NCBI GenBank assembly: GCA_022425325.1
Contig: JAKMFW010000010.1
Location: forward strand, 1 to 37,900
Reading direction: 5' to 3'
DNA from: Acidimicrobiales bacterium
GTDB taxonomy: Bacteria; Actinomycetota; Acidimicrobiia; Acidimicrobiales; Aldehydirespiratoraceae
DNA: 37,900 nucleotides
Position 1 is the first letter of the stretch. Each line of letters starts with the position of its first letter. The translations under genes were made by a program, and so were the position numbers. Positions 7,366-14,967 of the stretch are shown piece after piece. The notes under the pieces are model-generated. The model was not told the DNA's origin. It saw nothing but the letters and a program-made list of their open reading frames with translations, and did no database searches.

Positions 7366-8793
7366 ATGAACCGACGCACGAAGATCGTCGCCACCATCGG
7401 TCCGGCAAGCGCGGACGAAGCCACACTGCGGGCCATGATCCGGGCCGGCATGGACGTGGCCCGACTCGGCCTCGCCCACAACACGATCGACGAAGGCCTC
7501 GAGCGCTTCCATCGCATCCGCAAGGTCTCCGAGGATGAGGGCCGCCGGGTCGGCATCCTCGTCGATCTCCCCGGCCCGAAAGTCCGGGCCGGGAACTTCG
7601 GCGAGACCGGTGTCGATGTGCCCACCGGGTCCTCCATCGAGCTTTGTGTCGGGGAGGCAGGGTCCTCTGCCGACGTCATCGAGGTCGACTACGAGTTCTT
7701 GATGCGCGACATCCAAGTCGGCGACCGCGTGACCATCGGCGACGGCGGAGCTGTACTCGAGGTCACGGACAAGAAGGCCGAAAAGATGCTGGCCAACGTG
7801 GTCGCCGGCTCAAAGCTCCGCGGCCGCCCAGGTGTCCACATCCCCAGCGACCGTCTCCAGATCCCGACACCGACTCCCGAAGACTTTGTCGCGCTCGATG
7901 CCTTTGTCGAGGCCGGCGTCGACATGGTCGCCGTCAGCTTCGTCCGCTCGGCCCACGACATGCGTCGCGTCGGCACTGAGCCTCATCCTCGGGGGCCGCT
8001 GCTCGTGGCCAAGATCGAGACTCGCGCCGCCGTCGACAACCTCCCCGGCATCATCGAGGCGTCCGGTGCGGTCATGGTCGCTCGCGGCGATCTCGGCAAC
8101 GAGTGCAGCCTCGAAGATCTCCCGCACCTGCAAAAGGACATCATCCGCCAGTGCATCGCCGGCGGCCGCCCCGTGATCACCGCGACCCAGATGCTCGAGT
8201 CGATGGTCACGAGCCTCGCACCAACTCGCGCAGAAACGTCCGATGTCGCCAACGCCGTGTTCGACGGTTCGTCGGCGGTCATGTTGTCAGGCGAAACCGC
8301 GGTGGGCGCCGACCCGACGAACGTGGTTCGCACGATGAGCCGAATCGCCCGTCGAGCCGACGAGGAAATGGACTATCCCGGCTGGGCCCGCCGCCTTGCC
8401 GAGATGCGTATGACGGACCGATCCGAGAGCACCTCCGTCACCGACGCCATGACCATGGCGGCCTGGCGGGCCACGCAGGAACTCGGCGTCCAGAACGTGC
8501 TGTGTATTTCCGGATCGGGCTTCACGGTGCGATCGATGGCCCGATTCCGTCCCGAGGCGAACATTCTCGGGTTCTCCGTCAACGAGGCCACCGTTCAGCA
8601 GTTGACCCTCAGCTGGGGCACCACGCCGATACTCATGGGGAAGGGTGGCACGAACGAGGAGATGGTCGCCGAGGCGATGCGTCTCGCCAAGAGCGCAGGG
8701 CACATCCGGCCCGGCGAACTCGTGGGCGTCCTCGCCGGCTCCGACAGCCGGGCGCAGGCCACGAACGTTCTGCGTATCGAACGGGTGCCCTAG
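7366..8793 (+). CDS. pyk: Pyruvate kinase, K+-independent-type signatures
   Basis: 475 residues, normal length. It converts phosphoenolpyruvate and ADP to pyruvate and ATP. The catalytic Lys is in KIE (K216), metal ligands are E218 and D242 (ARGDLGNE), and ATQMLESM is the substrate loop; a C-terminal domain follows from about 345. Two motifs differ from the norm. The usual RLNFSHG is RLGLAHN (33-39), losing the Asn and Ser that bind K+. The usual DTKGPEIR is DLPGPKVR (67-74), with Leu68, Pro69 and Lys72. Lys at this last site (rabbit position 117) is the known marker of K+-independent enzymes. Its last codons overlap a convergent small gene by 4 bp. Confidence 0.93.
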   Translation: MNRRTKIVATIGPASADEATLRAMIRAGMDVARLGLAHNTIDEGLERFHRIRKVSEDEGRRVGILVDLPGPKVRAGNFGETGVDVPTGSSIELCVGEAGSSADVIEVDYEFLMRDIQVGDRVTIGDGGAVLEVTDKKAEKMLANVVAGSKLRGRPGVHIPSDRLQIPTPTPEDFVALDAFVEAGVDMVAVSFVRSAHDMRRVGTEPHPRGPLLVAKIETRAAVDNLPGIIEASGAVMVARGDLGNECSLEDLPHLQKDIIRQCIAGGRPVITATQMLESMVTSLAPTRAETSDVANAVFDGSSAVMLSGETAVGADPTNVVRTMSRIARRADEEMDYPGWARRLAEMRMTDRSESTSVTDAMTMAAWRATQELGVQNVLCISGSGFTVRSMARFRPEANILGFSVNEATVQQLTLSWGTTPILMGKGGTNEEMVAEAMRLAKSAGHIRPGELVGVLAGSDSRAQATNVLRIERVP

Positions 8794-9065
8794 GGCCCCG
8801 GGTTGCAGCGCTCCGGACGCCGGTCCTCAGGCAGCGCGACGGACTCGCCATAGAGCGTGCACTGGCATGTCTCTGCGCAGGCCCGCAGATCGGCGCGTTG
8901 GATCCACAGCGAGACACCGAGCCCGGCGATCAGGAGCAACAGTAGGAACTTCGTGACGACCTTCCGCACGAAGTTGAGGACGACGTACACGGACACGAGA
9001 AGCCCGCCGATCACCGCGAGGATGACCCACTCAAGTCGTTCGGCATCGAGCCAGTCGGGAACCAC
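8790..9065 (-). CDS. Small membrane protein with Cys-rich tail (91 aa)
   Basis: Two hydrophobic segments (about residues 12-33 and 39-55) are followed by a soluble tail with four cysteines, three of them in a CAETCQC cluster. GTG 9065 is preceded by TACGCT with a 7-nt gap, so it is read from a leaderless message. The 3' end overlaps pyk by 4 bp in convergent orientation. I do not recognise a family. The Cys cluster could bind metal or form disulfides; function unknown. Confidence 0.6.
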   Translation of the reverse strand: MVPDWLDAERLEWVILAVIGGLLVSVYVVLNFVRKVVTKFLLLLLIAGLGVSLWIQRADLRACAETCQCTLYGESVALPEDRRPERCNPGP

Positions 9066-9072
9066 GGCGCGC

Positions 9073-9127
9073 AGCGTAGTGGGGGAGGGGGCCGGTATCG
9101 GGCCACCCTCGTGTCGATAGGTAGGCT
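9073..9127. promoter_or_regulatory. Divergent leaderless promoters (small membrane protein / DUF3151)
   Basis: Minus strand: TACGCT (9078-9073), 7 nt before GTG 9065. Plus strand: TAGGCT (9122-9127), 5 nt before ATG 9133. No Shine-Dalgarno on either side. Confidence 0.5.
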
Positions 9128-9132
9128 GCGGT

Positions 9133-9561
9133 ATGACCGATCGTCCTGTGAACCTCTACAGCTCCGGCCCCCCGGAGACCGTGATCGACCCCGAACCCGC
9201 CGAGGCGATCGCAGCGCTCGCCGAAGCCGAGGCGGCCGCAGATCCGATCGCGGCGATCGGTTCGGTGTGCACCCGCTGGCCGACGTTCCTCGCTGCGTGG
9301 GCAAGCCTCGGGGACGTCGTCGCTGAGCCCGCACTCAAATACGCTGCCTACCGCACCGGCTACCACCGTGGTCTCGACAAGCTTCGCGCCTCGGGCTGGC
9401 GAGGCAGCGGGTATGTCCGCTGGCAACACGAGCCCAACCGGGGATTTCTTCGCGCCCTCGCCGGGCTGCAGGCCTCCGCAGCGGCCATCGGCGAGTCGGC
9501 CGAGGATGAGCGCTGTGCGATCTTCCTTCGCCAGCTCGACCCGGAGTGGCCACCGTCGTGA
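9133..9561 (+). CDS. DUF3151 family protein
   Basis: 142 residues, soluble. The conserved actinobacterial core is clear: RTGYHRGLDKLRASGWRG, then YVRWQHEPNRGFLRALAGLQ and CAIFLRQLDPEWPP at the C-terminus. An N-terminal alanine-rich helix (about 23-45) precedes a CTRWPTFLAAWASLG segment. DUF3151 has no established function. The start is leaderless (TAGGCT 5 nt upstream). The stop overlaps the mobA start (GTGA), so the two are translated together, although MobA's pathway gives no firm hint. Confidence 0.85.
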   Translation: MTDRPVNLYSSGPPETVIDPEPAEAIAALAEAEAAADPIAAIGSVCTRWPTFLAAWASLGDVVAEPALKYAAYRTGYHRGLDKLRASGWRGSGYVRWQHEPNRGFLRALAGLQASAAAIGESAEDERCAIFLRQLDPEWPPS

Positions 9562-10118
9562 CCTCCGTGGCCGGCGCCGTTCTCGCCGGTGGTGCAAGCA
9601 GCAGGATGGGCCGCCCAAAGGCCTTCATCGAGATCGACGGCCGGACACTGCTCGACCGAGCCGTCGGCGCCCTCACGGCCGCCGCGATCGATCCGGTCAT
9701 TGTCGTCGGCGGTGACCAAGCAGCGATCGAGGCGGCAGGTCACCGCTTCGTTCCTGACGAGTACCCCGGTGAGGGGCCGTTGGGTGGAATCATCAGCGCG
9801 CTCGGCGCCGTCGACACCGACCTTGTCGTGGTGCTCGCGTGCGACCTTCTCGCCGCCTCGTCGGACGCGGTGACCAGGTTGCTTGGGTCGCTCGGCGAGG
9901 GTGACGTCGCCGTCCCGGTTGTCGAAGGCCGAGCCCAGTGGCTTCATGCAGCGTGGAGGCGGTCGGCGGAGTCCGCCCTTCGAACGGCGTTCGGCGGTGG
10001 CGAACGGGCACCAAGGCGCGCGCTCGGCGGGCTGGTGACCGTGGAGGTCGTCGACGCCTCGCCGACGTGCTACCAGGACGCCGACACGCCCAGCGATCTG
10101 CCACCCGGAGCCCGTTGA
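9558..10118 (+). CDS. mobA: Molybdenum cofactor guanylyltransferase
   Basis: 186 residues, typical for MobA. AGAVLAGGASSRMGRPKA near the N-terminus is the nucleotide-binding signature (LAGG-x-SxRMG-x-K), VVVGGD and GPLGGI follow, and LACDLL takes the place of the usual CDMP metal site. It attaches GMP to molybdopterin to form the guanine dinucleotide cofactor. I placed the start at GTG 9558, overlapping the DUF3151 stop by 4 nt; earlier in-frame GTG 9546 would add four residues. No other molybdenum genes are in view. MobA-like transferases of CTP or other sugars are the alternative. Confidence 0.82.
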   Translation: MTSVAGAVLAGGASSRMGRPKAFIEIDGRTLLDRAVGALTAAAIDPVIVVGGDQAAIEAAGHRFVPDEYPGEGPLGGIISALGAVDTDLVVVLACDLLAASSDAVTRLLGSLGEGDVAVPVVEGRAQWLHAAWRRSAESALRTAFGGGERAPRRALGGLVTVEVVDASPTCYQDADTPSDLPPGAR

Positions 10119-10149
10119 CTCGATCACCAGGTGGGAGCGAGTGTCTCGC

Positions 10150-10155
10150 TACGGT
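10150..10155 (+). promoter_or_regulatory. -10-like box upstream of rnd
   Basis: TACGGT lies 9 nt before ATG 10165, which opens a 46-codon frame (10165-10305) overlapping the rnd start in another frame. The box is identical to several leaderless -10 boxes in this window, so it may drive rnd with a leader of about 105 nt. Confidence 0.4.
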
Positions 10156-10220
10156 AGGTCGCTCATGCAGCTTCCAGCGATCGACTCCGGCCGGCGGGCC
10201 ACGACCCGGCTCTTTCACCA

Positions 10221-10238
10221 ACGGGCGGGAGCGCCCGT
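10221..10238 (+). other. Perfect hairpin in the rnd leader
   Basis: ACGGGCG (10221-10227) pairs with CGCCCGT (10232-10238) around a GGAG loop, 30 nt upstream of the rnd GTG. No U tract follows, so it is not a classic terminator; the loop is Shine-Dalgarno-like. Confidence 0.45.
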
Positions 10239-10267
10239 GATGGCGACCTCGTGGGGCGCCGCTCGAC

Positions 10268-11470
10268 GTGAACCGCGTGACGTCTCATCACCGATCGGCG
10301 CCTGAACCCGTGGCTCCGCATCGTCTTATCGACACCGAAGCTGAACTTGCGTGGGTCGTCGAGCAGTTGCTCGGTCAACCCAGATACGCGCTCGACACGG
10401 AGTTCCACCGCGAACGTACGTACTGGCCCAAGGTCGCACTGGTCCAGATCGCGTGGCCGGGCGAACTCGTCCTGATCGACCCGCTCGCTGTCGACCTCGC
10501 CCCGCTGCGAGCGCTCATGGACTCCGACGCTCTCGCCGTGCTCCACGCTGCGTCGCAAGACCTCGAGGTACTCGAACTCGCCACCGGTGCCGTGCCTCGC
10601 CGTTTGTTCGACACGCAGATCGCAGCCGGCTTTCTCGGAATGTCCACCCCGTCGCTTGCGTCGCTCCACGAACGTGAGTTCGGCGTGCAGTTGCCCAAGG
10701 GCAACCGGCTCACCGACTGGCTCGAACGGCCACTGAAGTCGGCGCAGAAGGAGTACGCCGCTGCGGATGTCGAGCGCCTGCTCGAGATTCACGACGCCCT
10801 CGTCGCCCAGCTCGACCGACTCGGACGGGTGGCGTGGGCTGAAGAGGAATGCGAGATCATGCGGTCTCGAGATCGCGGGCCGAGAGATCCGTTCGAGGCG
10901 TGGCGCAAGATCAAAGAGGCCCGTCACCTCAAGGGATCGGCCCTGTCAATCGCTCGCTCGATCGCGGCGTGGCGCGAACGACGGGCCGCCGAGATCGACC
11001 AACCGGTTCGGTTCGTTTTGTCCGACATCGCCGTCGTTTCGGTTGCGCAGTCAGCACCCGAGTCGCCTGAGGCGCTCGCAAAGGTTCGCGGCGTCGACAA
11101 GGGCGTCGCCCGGGGAGCGATCGGGGAGAAGATCCTTGCCGCGGTCGCCGAGGGAAGGGCTACCGACTGGCGTCCCCCGCGGCCGCAGAAGCGTCGAGAC
11201 GACGGCCGCGACATCCGTCCTGCCGTCGCTCTGGTGGCTGCGTGGGTGAACCAGATCGCTCGAGACCGACAGCTCGATCCCGCCTTGCTCGCCACTCGCG
11301 CCGACGTCGAGGCGCTCGTCCGAGGAGACGAGGACGCTCGTCTCGCGCACGGTTGGCGGGCTGAGACGGCCGGGGGGCCGATCACCCGCCTCGTCTCGGG
11401 CGATGCTGCGCTGGCCTTCGAGGGCGGCAATGTTGTGCTTGAGGAGCGCAGCCGGCGGCCCGTCGTCTGA
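10268..11470 (+). CDS. rnd: Ribonuclease D family 3'-5' exonuclease with HRDC domain
   Basis: 400 residues. The DEDDy exonuclease motifs are all present: ALDTEFHRERTYWPK (Asp, Glu), LHAASQDLEVL (Asp) and YAAADVERLLEIHD (Tyr and Asp). An HRDC helical domain follows around residues 220-300, then a second basic helical region. It trims tRNA and other RNA 3' ends. GTG 10268 is the only start after an in-frame TGA at 10238-10240. It stands alone, 149 bp after mobA, with a hairpin-bearing leader. Bacterial two-HRDC RNase D proteins have this length. Confidence 0.9.
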   Translation: MNRVTSHHRSAPEPVAPHRLIDTEAELAWVVEQLLGQPRYALDTEFHRERTYWPKVALVQIAWPGELVLIDPLAVDLAPLRALMDSDALAVLHAASQDLEVLELATGAVPRRLFDTQIAAGFLGMSTPSLASLHEREFGVQLPKGNRLTDWLERPLKSAQKEYAAADVERLLEIHDALVAQLDRLGRVAWAEEECEIMRSRDRGPRDPFEAWRKIKEARHLKGSALSIARSIAAWRERRAAEIDQPVRFVLSDIAVVSVAQSAPESPEALAKVRGVDKGVARGAIGEKILAAVAEGRATDWRPPRPQKRRDDGRDIRPAVALVAAWVNQIARDRQLDPALLATRADVEALVRGDEDARLAHGWRAETAGGPITRLVSGDAALAFEGGNVVLEERSRRPVV

Positions 11471-11561
11471 GAGCGGGAAACCTCCTCGCCTGATGTCGGG
11501 GCATCTCTCCCTGCGAGCTAACATGGGCGTCCTGTGACATGAGCAACCAGGAGTTACCACG

Positions 11562-11723
11562 GTGAAGAAGGGGCGACACCGGCGCTATGAAGAAGCCCGA
11601 GCGTTGAAGCGCTCGAACGAGGGCGACTTCGAGTCTCTCCTCGACGACTTCGTCGACGACGATGAGGACGTCAAGCCGGAGCACGCTGCCTGGGCCGAGG
11701 AGTTCGACGCCGACGACGACTAG
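11562..11723 (+). CDS. Small bipolar (basic-acidic) protein, 53 aa
   Basis: The N-terminal third is strongly basic (KKGRHRRYEEARALKR) and the rest strongly acidic, ending in DADDD. AGGAG at 11549-11553 lies 8 nt before the GTG, and TAACAT at 11519-11524 is a good -10. The stop is 1 bp from the convergent ClC stop, so coordinates fit a compact genome. No domain is recognisable. The charge split suggests binding to nucleic acid or to a basic partner, which is inference only. Confidence 0.65.
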   Translation: MKKGRHRRYEEARALKRSNEGDFESLLDDFVDDDEDVKPEHAAWAEEFDADDD

Positions 11724-11724
11724 G

Positions 11725-13398
11725 TCAGGCGCCTGTCTCGTCGAGGATCTCGTCGAGCTTCACGATGTCTTCCTCGGCCACGAGGCCGATGAACGTGCCT
11801 TCCGCATCCGTCACAGCGATCAGGTCCGTACCGGAGGTCTCCATCGCCACCACTGCGTCGCGCAGCGTCCACGACGGGCGGGCCGTCGCCAGTTCGGTCG
11901 CCATGACCTCCGCGATCGTTAGGTTCTCCCACTCGCCCCGGTCGAGTTCACTGATGTCGTCGAGGCGAGCCATCCCGACATACGTGCCACCATCGACGAC
12001 CGGAACGACACGCTCACGCCGAGCAAGGACGTGGAAGTACACGAACTCGCTAACCGTCGCGTCGGGTGGCACGGTCAACACGTCGGTCGAGAGAATCGAC
12101 GACAGCGGCAGCGTGAAGCGGCGCTCGAGATAGCCGAGACGGTGCTGATGCTGGTGATCAGCAACCGACGACGGCCCGGCGACGAGCTGCGAAACGGCAG
12201 CGGCGACCAGCGCAGGCACGACGAAGGAACCCACACCGCCTGTCGATTCGGCAACGAACATGACCGCGGCGATCGGCGCCCGGTAGCCGGCACCGAGGAA
12301 GGCGGCGAGACCAAGGATCGGGTACAGGATCGTTTCGCCTTCTCCGAGCGCCTCACCGACGAACTCGCCCATCACCACACCGAGGGTGGCAAGCGGGATG
12401 AACAACCCGCCGACCCCGCCGGCGACGAGTGTCGCAGCGGTCGCAGCGACACGGAGTACGAACAGGAGCGCAATGAGCGACAACGTCCGGTCATCGACCA
12501 CCCACGCCATCGAGTCGGTGCCTGGACCGAGGGTCAGCGACTCGCCGAAGGCTTCGTCGCTCGCCACGGCGAGGGCCGCCATCGTCAGGCCGCCAATGAG
12601 CAGGCGGTGCAGCGCCGGGAGATCCTTGCCCAGGCCCTTGGCCCGGCGAACGAGCCAGGCGAAGCCCCGACCACCGAGTCCGGCGCCGATGCCGAGAAGC
12701 AGGGCTCCAAGCAAATCCACAGCCTGCACCGCAAGCAGCGACGACGATTCCTGGTCGAGGAGCGGAACCACGGGCTCCGTGCCGACGAGGGCCACAAAGG
12801 TTGCGTAGCTCGATGCGGCCGCGAGGAGCGATGGCAGCAACGCGTGAGGGGTGACGTCTTCCCGGTATGGCGCCTCCATGGCGAACATCACGCCGGTTGC
12901 GGGCGCCTTGAACACGGCGGCAACGCCGGCCGCCGCTCCGGCGGTCATCAGCACCTTGGCCTCGTCGCGCTGGAGCCAGCGCCCGAAACGATTGTTCATC
13001 GAGAGACCCAACGCCGACCCGGCGTAGATCGACGGGCCCTCGAGTCCGACTGCGCCGCCGAGCCCGATGGTGGTGATACCCGCTGCGAGCTTGCCGGGTA
13101 CCTCTCGGAGCGGAATCGACGGATTTCGCTCGTGGAACGCTCGAACGTACTCGTCGGAGGTCGACGCGCTGGCATTGAACCCGACAGAGCGAAGGATCAG
13201 GACGGCGCCGACGGCGCCGAGAAACGGTGCTGCCGCCTGGATCGAGAGTTCCTGGTCGAGCAGCCATTCGTAGACCACCTCGACCGTCAGGGCGTCGAAG
13301 AGGGCCACGATCATGGCGACGACGACGCCGGTAGCGGCCGATGCCGCGAGAAGACGCACGTCCTGTCCTCGCACGAGCGGAGCGATTTGCGTTCTCAC
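11725..13398 (-). CDS. ClC-family chloride channel/antiporter with C-terminal CBS pair
   Basis: 557 residues: about 10-11 membrane helices (to about 420), then two CBS domains (about 435-557) that usually bind adenine nucleotides. The gating glutamate is kept in GLEGPS (E120), and GAAAGVAAVFKAPATG and GGVGGLFIP are ClC motifs. The first anion-site motif GSGIP is replaced by an unrelated stretch (NASASTSDEYV), and the inner proton glutamate (E203 of E. coli) is Ala176 in MEAPY. These changes suggest altered ion selectivity or channel-like, uncoupled transport. GTG 13398 is preceded by AGGAAGA. Convergent with the 53-aa gene. Confidence 0.88.
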   Translation of the reverse strand: MRTQIAPLVRGQDVRLLAASAATGVVVAMIVALFDALTVEVVYEWLLDQELSIQAAAPFLGAVGAVLILRSVGFNASASTSDEYVRAFHERNPSIPLREVPGKLAAGITTIGLGGAVGLEGPSIYAGSALGLSMNNRFGRWLQRDEAKVLMTAGAAAGVAAVFKAPATGVMFAMEAPYREDVTPHALLPSLLAAASSYATFVALVGTEPVVPLLDQESSSLLAVQAVDLLGALLLGIGAGLGGRGFAWLVRRAKGLGKDLPALHRLLIGGLTMAALAVASDEAFGESLTLGPGTDSMAWVVDDRTLSLIALLFVLRVAATAATLVAGGVGGLFIPLATLGVVMGEFVGEALGEGETILYPILGLAAFLGAGYRAPIAAVMFVAESTGGVGSFVVPALVAAAVSQLVAGPSSVADHQHQHRLGYLERRFTLPLSSILSTDVLTVPPDATVSEFVYFHVLARRERVVPVVDGGTYVGMARLDDISELDRGEWENLTIAEVMATELATARPSWTLRDAVVAMETSGTDLIAVTDAEGTFIGLVAEEDIVKLDEILDETGA

Positions 13399-13532
13399 GC
13401 CTGTCTTCCTACAGCGACGCGAGGCGCACGCGACCGGACCCGGGGGAATTTCTGGCCGGCTGTCGCATGGGACACAGCCGATGGTCCGACGCCTGCAGGA
13501 GGCGGCTCTGGTAGAACGGAGGCATCTACACG

Positions 13533-13544
13533 ACGAACGTTCGT
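13533..13544. promoter_or_regulatory. 12-bp perfect palindrome (operator candidate)
   Basis: ACGAACGTTCGT lies 37 bp before ATG 13581 and about 135 bp before the divergent ClC start. It has no spacer between half sites, unlike the actinobacterial LexA box. Confidence 0.4.
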
Positions 13545-13580
13545 GTCGTCATAAGGCGAGCGAACGAGACAGGGGGAACC

Positions 13581-13940
13581 ATGGAGTCATCGGAGCTTCG
13601 AGGTTGGATCGATCATCGAGCAATGATGCTGTGGGTCAGCGTCACGTGTCTGATCCTGATGGTCGTGGGGGTAACCATTGCACTCTCGCTCGATGGTCTG
13701 AGTGACGACGCCACACTCCCGCTGTCGATCTTGGTGGGCGCCATCGGCTTTTTCCTGTGGTTCTGCTCCTTCGGCGCAGTGATGGACATCGCCTCGATGC
13801 GCTCGGACATGGACGACTCGCTGCGCAGGAGCAACTTCGGCTCGCAGTTCGCCAAGGCACCATTTCCTGCATACCTCGCGTTGACGACGATCGTCATGCT
13901 CGGCACGCCCGCGATGCTGATCTGGATGCTCAACGCCTAG
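13581..13940 (+). CDS. Three-helix membrane protein, unknown
   Basis: 119 residues with hydrophobic segments at about 14-36, 46-70 and 95-117, and a charged middle loop (SMRSDMDDSLRRSNFG). AGGGGGA ends 3 nt before the ATG, a strong though close Shine-Dalgarno. A perfect palindrome sits upstream, so it may be regulated. No family recognised. It is convergent with the Cys-rich protein gene, 17 bp away. Confidence 0.65.
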   Translation: MESSELRGWIDHRAMMLWVSVTCLILMVVGVTIALSLDGLSDDATLPLSILVGAIGFFLWFCSFGAVMDIASMRSDMDDSLRRSNFGSQFAKAPFPAYLALTTIVMLGTPAMLIWMLNA

Positions 13941-13957
13941 GGACCGCGGCGGCGCGT

Positions 13958-14719
13958 CTAGGACGGCGTGCGGCGACGAACCTGCGGATGGGGGAGGAAC
14001 ACGGGGGCGTTGCCGCGCTCGGCGTGTTCCACCCGCTCGCGGATGACATCGACCAGGCGTTGATAGGGGCCCTCGCCCACAAGCTCCACGATCTCGTCCC
14101 GTGAGGTCTTCCACACGGGGCGGTCCTCGTTGAACGCGAGGGGGTCGTCGGTGCACCACCACGCAAACTCGGCACCACCCTCCCCCCAGTCACGGCGCTT
14201 CCACTCCCGCAGGATGAAGGTGGTGTGGCCGTTGTCGTCGGTGTGCTCGTCGAAACGGATCGGCACCTGCCAGCAGACGTCGGGCTTCCAGTCGAGGGGA
14301 CGTTCACTGCGTCGCACGGCCGCCTGGTGCAGGGCACATCCGGCACCGTGCTCGAAACCGGGTCGGTTCAGGAAGATGCACGCATCATCGACGGTTTGGG
14401 TGACCCATTCCCCGTCGTCGTTCTTGAAAATCGGCCCACCCATCTCTGCGGCGCGTTCCGCGAGTTCCCACTCACCGGGTTCGAGTCGGTCGATCTGCGC
14501 TCGGATCGACTGTCGGTCCTCCTTGTCGACGAAATGGGCGCCATAGGTGCAGCATCCGTGCTCGTACTCCGGGGCCAGCTCGGTGAAGACTCCCGGGCAG
14601 CCCTTGCCGTAGATGCAGCCATAGTTCGAGGTGAGGAAAGTCAGGTCGAACTGCCACGTGTCGCCGTCTTCGTCGTCGAAGGTGACCCACTCGTGGAGGT
14701 CGGCGGGGTAGTCGCTCAT
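13958..14719 (-). CDS. Conserved Cys-rich protein (YkgJ/DUF3109-like), function unknown
   Basis: 253 residues, soluble. Eight cysteines stand in conserved-looking settings: C35 and C41 in YGCIYGKGCPGV, C56-C57 in HGCCTYGAHF, C114 in DDACIFLNRPGF, C128 with H131 in GCALH, C149 in KPDVCW, and C189 in WWCTDDP. This resembles the zinc or iron-sulfur cysteine clusters of YkgJ-like proteins, and I recall similar actinobacterial hypotheticals, but assignment is by eye. ATG 14719 has TACCGT 7 nt upstream (leaderless), divergent from the 67-aa gene. A metal-binding or redox role is inference. Confidence 0.8.
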   Translation of the reverse strand: MSDYPADLHEWVTFDDEDGDTWQFDLTFLTSNYGCIYGKGCPGVFTELAPEYEHGCCTYGAHFVDKEDRQSIRAQIDRLEPGEWELAERAAEMGGPIFKNDDGEWVTQTVDDACIFLNRPGFEHGAGCALHQAAVRRSERPLDWKPDVCWQVPIRFDEHTDDNGHTTFILREWKRRDWGEGGAEFAWWCTDDPLAFNEDRPVWKTSRDEIVELVGEGPYQRLVDVIRERVEHAERGNAPVFLPHPQVRRRTPS

Positions 14720-14726
14720 GCCGGGG

Positions 14727-14750
14727 ACGGTATCCGCCGGCCGATACGGT
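14727..14750. promoter_or_regulatory. Divergent leaderless promoters at the Cys-rich protein gene
   Basis: Minus strand TACCGT (14732-14727) is 7 nt before ATG 14719; plus strand TACGGT (14745-14750) is 7 nt before ATG 14758. Only 38 bp separate the two start codons. Confidence 0.55.
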
Positions 14751-14757
14751 GCTGGTC

Positions 14758-14961
14758 ATGGCCGGAGAATTCGACGAGATCCGAGGACGTCTTGAAGGCA
14801 TCGCCGAGGAGTTGGCGGAGCTCGCAATCGTGCGGCTTCGAGAATCGATCGATGCAGGTGGAACCGAGTACCCGGTCGACGAAAAACGCCTCACTCGGGC
14901 GCGCCGTGCCGTCGAGAAGGCGATCCATCTCCTTGAGGAGCCCGACGACAGCGCCTGGTAG
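14758..14961 (+). CDS. Small helical protein, unknown (67 aa)
   Basis: A short all-helical protein: an acidic amphipathic N-terminal helix (about 3-30, rich in Leu/Ile/Glu) and a second with DEKRLTRARRAVEKA near the C-terminus. TACGGT stands 7 nt before ATG 14758, which favours this start over GTG 14749. Convergent with the LOG gene, 6 bp apart. Similar small actinobacterial hypotheticals exist; function unknown. Confidence 0.65.
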   Translation: MAGEFDEIRGRLEGIAEELAELAIVRLRESIDAGGTEYPVDEKRLTRARRAVEKAIHLLEEPDDSAW

Positions 14962-14967
14962 CAGCGC

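Noticed and set aside
10165-10305. Small protein gene of 46 codons
   Set aside because: Possible but it overlaps the rnd start in another frame and shows no conserved features; kept only as a leader observation.
13533-13544. LexA (SOS) box
   Set aside because: Half sites CGAAC and GTTCG are present but with no 4-bp spacer, so it does not fit the actinobacterial LexA consensus.
12031-13554. Plus-strand open frame opposite the ClC gene
   Set aside because: Arg/Glu/His-rich shadow; ClC motifs are on the minus strand.
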